The translations under genes were made by a program, and so were the position numbers. Below, piece by piece: positions 61,945 to 64,000 of a DNA stretch of 64,000 bases. Each line of letters opens with the position of its first letter. The first letter of the stretch is position 1. The notes below the pieces were generated by a model. It was given only the letters and a program-made list of their open reading frames with translations, was not told the DNA's origin and ran no database searches. Source of the stretch: SMWN01 sp965261165 (GTDB taxonomy: Bacteria; Pseudomonadota; Gammaproteobacteria; Eutrophobiales; Eutrophobiaceae); the NCBI GenBank assembly GCA_965261165.1, contig OZ253445.1, forward strand, positions 868,001 to 932,000. The letters run 5' to 3'.

Positions 61945-64000
61945 CTATTGGTTTAACTCACTAATGCGCTGGTATTGCTTTTCAAGTTTTTCCAGAGAGA
62001 GATTATTTTTTTCAAGTCGTTCACGTTCTTTTTTAACGACATCTACTGGCGCACGATCAACGAAGTTTTTATTCTCTAGTTTTTTAGCGATGCTGTCGCC
62101 ATTCTTTCTCATTTTTTCCAGCTCTTTTTCCAGTCTGGCAAGTTCTGCCTTCGGGTCAATCAGATCTGCCAGCGATACCAACAATGTCATCTCTCCTGCC
62201 AGAGCAATAGCTGCATCATCAGATTCTTCATCAATTGTTTCTATAGATTCGATACGACCGATGTGTTTTAGATACCGACTATTCTGGTTTAACCAATCCT
62301 GTTCCTGTGCTGAGCCGTCTTTAATTTTAACTACCAATGATTTACGTGGGTCAATATCACGTTCTGCACGAATCTTGCGAACACCAATAACAAAAGTTTT
62401 AATCCAGGTTATGGCTTCTAGGCTACTTTCATCAGCGGCAATATCCTCGGGCAGAGGATAAGACGTTTTCATGATGGTCTCGCCTTTGCTTTGTTGATCT
62501 AACATCGGCACTATTTTTTGCCAGATCTCTTCGGTAATGAAAGGCATAAATGGATGCGCTAGACGTGTCAGTGTCTCCAGAACACGAAGTAGTGTTAAAC
62601 GTGTGCCAGCCTTTGCTGCATCACTGGCATTGTCGTCAGTTAAGACAGTTTTGGATAGCTCTAGATACCAGTCACAATATTCATCCCAGGTAAATTCATG
62701 GATGGCTTTAGTGGCAAGGTCAAAGCGATAGGTATGAATTCCCTTGGTTACCTGCTCAATTGTTTCTGCAAGTCGTGTCATGATCCAATGTTCAGCCAAA
62801 CCAAATTCCAATTTATCTTCGTTAGTTTCAATGACTTGATCTTCCATGCTCGTCATTACATAGCGTGAGGCATTCCAGAGCTTGTTACAGAAATTTCGAT
62901 AACCGCCAATACGACCGACATCAAAGCTGATATCCCGGCCATGTGTGGCGAGAGAAGCGAAAGTGATCCTTAATGCATCAGTACCATAAACTGCAATACC
63001 TTCTGGAAAATTTCTGCGCGTGGCTTTTTCAATCTTTGGCGCATCTTTGGGTTTTATCAAACCTGTGGTACGTTTTCTGACTAGTGTTTCCAGATCGATG
63101 CCATCAATCAAGTCGATAGGATCAAGCACATTACCTTTTGACTTGGACATTTTTTGTCCTTCGACATCACGCACCAGACCATGAATATAAACTTCCTTGA
63201 AAGGTGCCTTGCCAGTGAATTTCAGACCCATCATGATCATGCGAGCGACCCAGAAGAAGATGATGTCAAAACCGGTTACCAATACATCAGTAGAATAAAA
63301 ATCATCCAGTTCATGAGTTTTTTCTGGCCAGCCTAATGTTGAGAAGGGCCACAAGGCAGAAGAAAACCAGGTGTCAAGTACGTCTTCATCCTGTGTGAGT
63401 TTAAAATCGTCAGGTAATCTATTTTTCTTTCTAACATCATCAATGTCGTAGCCGACATAGACATTACCAACCTTGTCATACCAAGCAGGGATTCGATGCC
63501 CCCACCAGATTTGTCGGGAGATGCACCAGTCTTCAATGTTGTTCATCCATTCGAAATAGGTTTTTTTCCAGCTGTCTGGTGTGAATTTAATATCACCGTT
63601 CTCAACTGTATCAATGGCCGGTTTTGCCAAGGGCGCAACTTTTACATACCACTGATCTGTGAGATAGGGTTCAATGGTTGCGTTCGAGCGATCACCGCGC
63701 GGCACCATCAGTTTGTGGTCATCAATTTTTTCAATTAGATTGGCGGCTTCAAGGTCGGCAACGATTTGTTTTCTGGCTTCAAAGCGATCCAGACCAATGT
63801 ATTTGTCTGGAACAATATTATAAATATCTTCGCTGTTGTCACGGATTTCGGCATTGTCTGTAAATATATTGATTAAACCACCGTTTGGTAACTCACGAAT
63901 GGTGGTTTGATCTTTATGACGATTCCAGACCTGATAATCATTGAAATCATGTGCTGGCGTGATTTTGACACAACCGGTACCAAATTCCGGATCGACATGC
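61945..64000 (-). CDS. valS: Valyl-tRNA synthetase (5' part outside window)
   Basis: Reverse-strand frame open from the right window edge to 61945, at least 685 codons of the ~950-aa enzyme. At the edge it reads HVDPEFGTGCVKITPAHDFN, within the editing domain. Further on lie WWGHRIPAWYD, the KMSKSKGN signature, the anticodon-binding helical domain and a C-terminal coiled coil (about the last 70 residues). No start codon in the window. It precedes cysE on the same strand. Confidence 0.96.
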   Translation of the reverse strand, partial: HVDPEFGTGCVKITPAHDFNDYQVWNRHKDQTTIRELPNGGLINIFTDNAEIRDNSEDIYNIVPDKYIGLDRFEARKQIVADLEAANLIEKIDDHKLMVPRGDRSNATIEPYLTDQWYVKVAPLAKPAIDTVENGDIKFTPDSWKKTYFEWMNNIEDWCISRQIWWGHRIPAWYDKVGNVYVGYDIDDVRKKNRLPDDFKLTQDEDVLDTWFSSALWPFSTLGWPEKTHELDDFYSTDVLVTGFDIIFFWVARMIMMGLKFTGKAPFKEVYIHGLVRDVEGQKMSKSKGNVLDPIDLIDGIDLETLVRKRTTGLIKPKDAPKIEKATRRNFPEGIAVYGTDALRITFASLATHGRDISFDVGRIGGYRNFCNKLWNASRYVMTSMEDQVIETNEDKLEFGLAEHWIMTRLAETIEQVTKGIHTYRFDLATKAIHEFTWDEYCDWYLELSKTVLTDDNASDAAKAGTRLTLLRVLETLTRLAHPFMPFITEEIWQKIVPMLDQQSKGETIMKTSYPLPEDIAADESSLEAITWIKTFVIGVRKIRAERDIDPRKSLVVKIKDGSAQEQDWLNQNSRYLKHIGRIESIETIDEESDDAAIALAGEMTLLVSLADLIDPKAELARLEKELEKMRKNGDSIAKKLENKNFVDRAPVDVVKKERERLEKNNLSLEKLEKQYQRISELNQ

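Noticed and set aside
61964..62461. 165-aa forward frame in valS
   Set aside because: Ser/Phe-rich antisense reading of the valS coiled coil.

Overview
This is chromosomal DNA from a gammaproteobacterium of moderate to low GC (roughly low forties by eye). The evidence is synteny and family content: miaB-phoH-ybeY-ybeX-lnt in one row, a NudJ-like gene before mnmA, an icd whose conserved serine is the AceK target beside aceK itself, clpS-clpA, and argA with an amino-acid-kinase plus GNAT architecture. An aa3-type oxidase with cytochrome c fused to subunit II and a glyoxylate shunt indicate aerobic respiration and growth on C2 units. I cannot name the genus.

Layout. 1-31.9 kb is mostly housekeeping: coxBA (reverse; coxA runs off the left edge), miaB/phoH/ybeYX/lnt, a CPA1 Na+/H+ antiporter with two cyclic-nucleotide-binding domains, a roadblock-like gene behind a structured leader, tRNA-Met, an OsmC-type gene, a NudJ-like gene with two indels, mnmA, then acnB, icd, aceK, aceA, clpSA, argA, argE and ilvD. 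Small IS256-like and IS5-like remnants already appear at 12.2 and 14.5 kb.

31.9-47.5 kb is a defence island. It starts with gene debris (an outer-membrane protein tail and a MoeB/ThiF C-terminus). A 1108-aa PLD-plus-SNF2-type helicase follows. After a miniature transposon comes a very tightly packed co-directional run: VapBC, a 1207-aa N6-adenine methyltransferase carrying an in-frame repeat array, a cytosine-C5 methyltransferase, a two-headed protein (MORC/Hsp90-like ATPase plus histidine-kinase module), a receiver protein ending in a HEPN-type RNase motif, a zeta-like toxin with a small partner, a methyltransferase C-terminal remnant, a DUF488 protein and a gene split by one missing base. 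Most junctions are ATGA or TAATG overlaps, so the run probably behaves as one coupled operon. The methyltransferase / ATPase-kinase / receiver-HEPN trio is the best candidate for a little-described system: a phosphorelay that could arm an RNase when modification fails or a phage is sensed.

47.6-50.6 kb returns to housekeeping (lytic transglycosylase, pgpA, htpX, nitroreductase). 50.6-61.2 kb is a mobile and decaying zone: a 51-bp minisatellite, a broken integrase-type transposase, a 79-bp direct repeat around a small coiled-coil gene and a kynureninase scrap, three IS1595-type remnants, a ZnuD-like TonB receptor with a small His/Cys protein, a Tat-type deacetylase-like enzyme, and a decayed type II restriction-modification pair whose methyltransferase is split at a six-base homopolymer. 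cysE and valS (running off the right edge) close the window.

Several genes are broken by single-base indels in or next to homopolymers, so assembly error has to be kept in mind beside real decay or phase variation.
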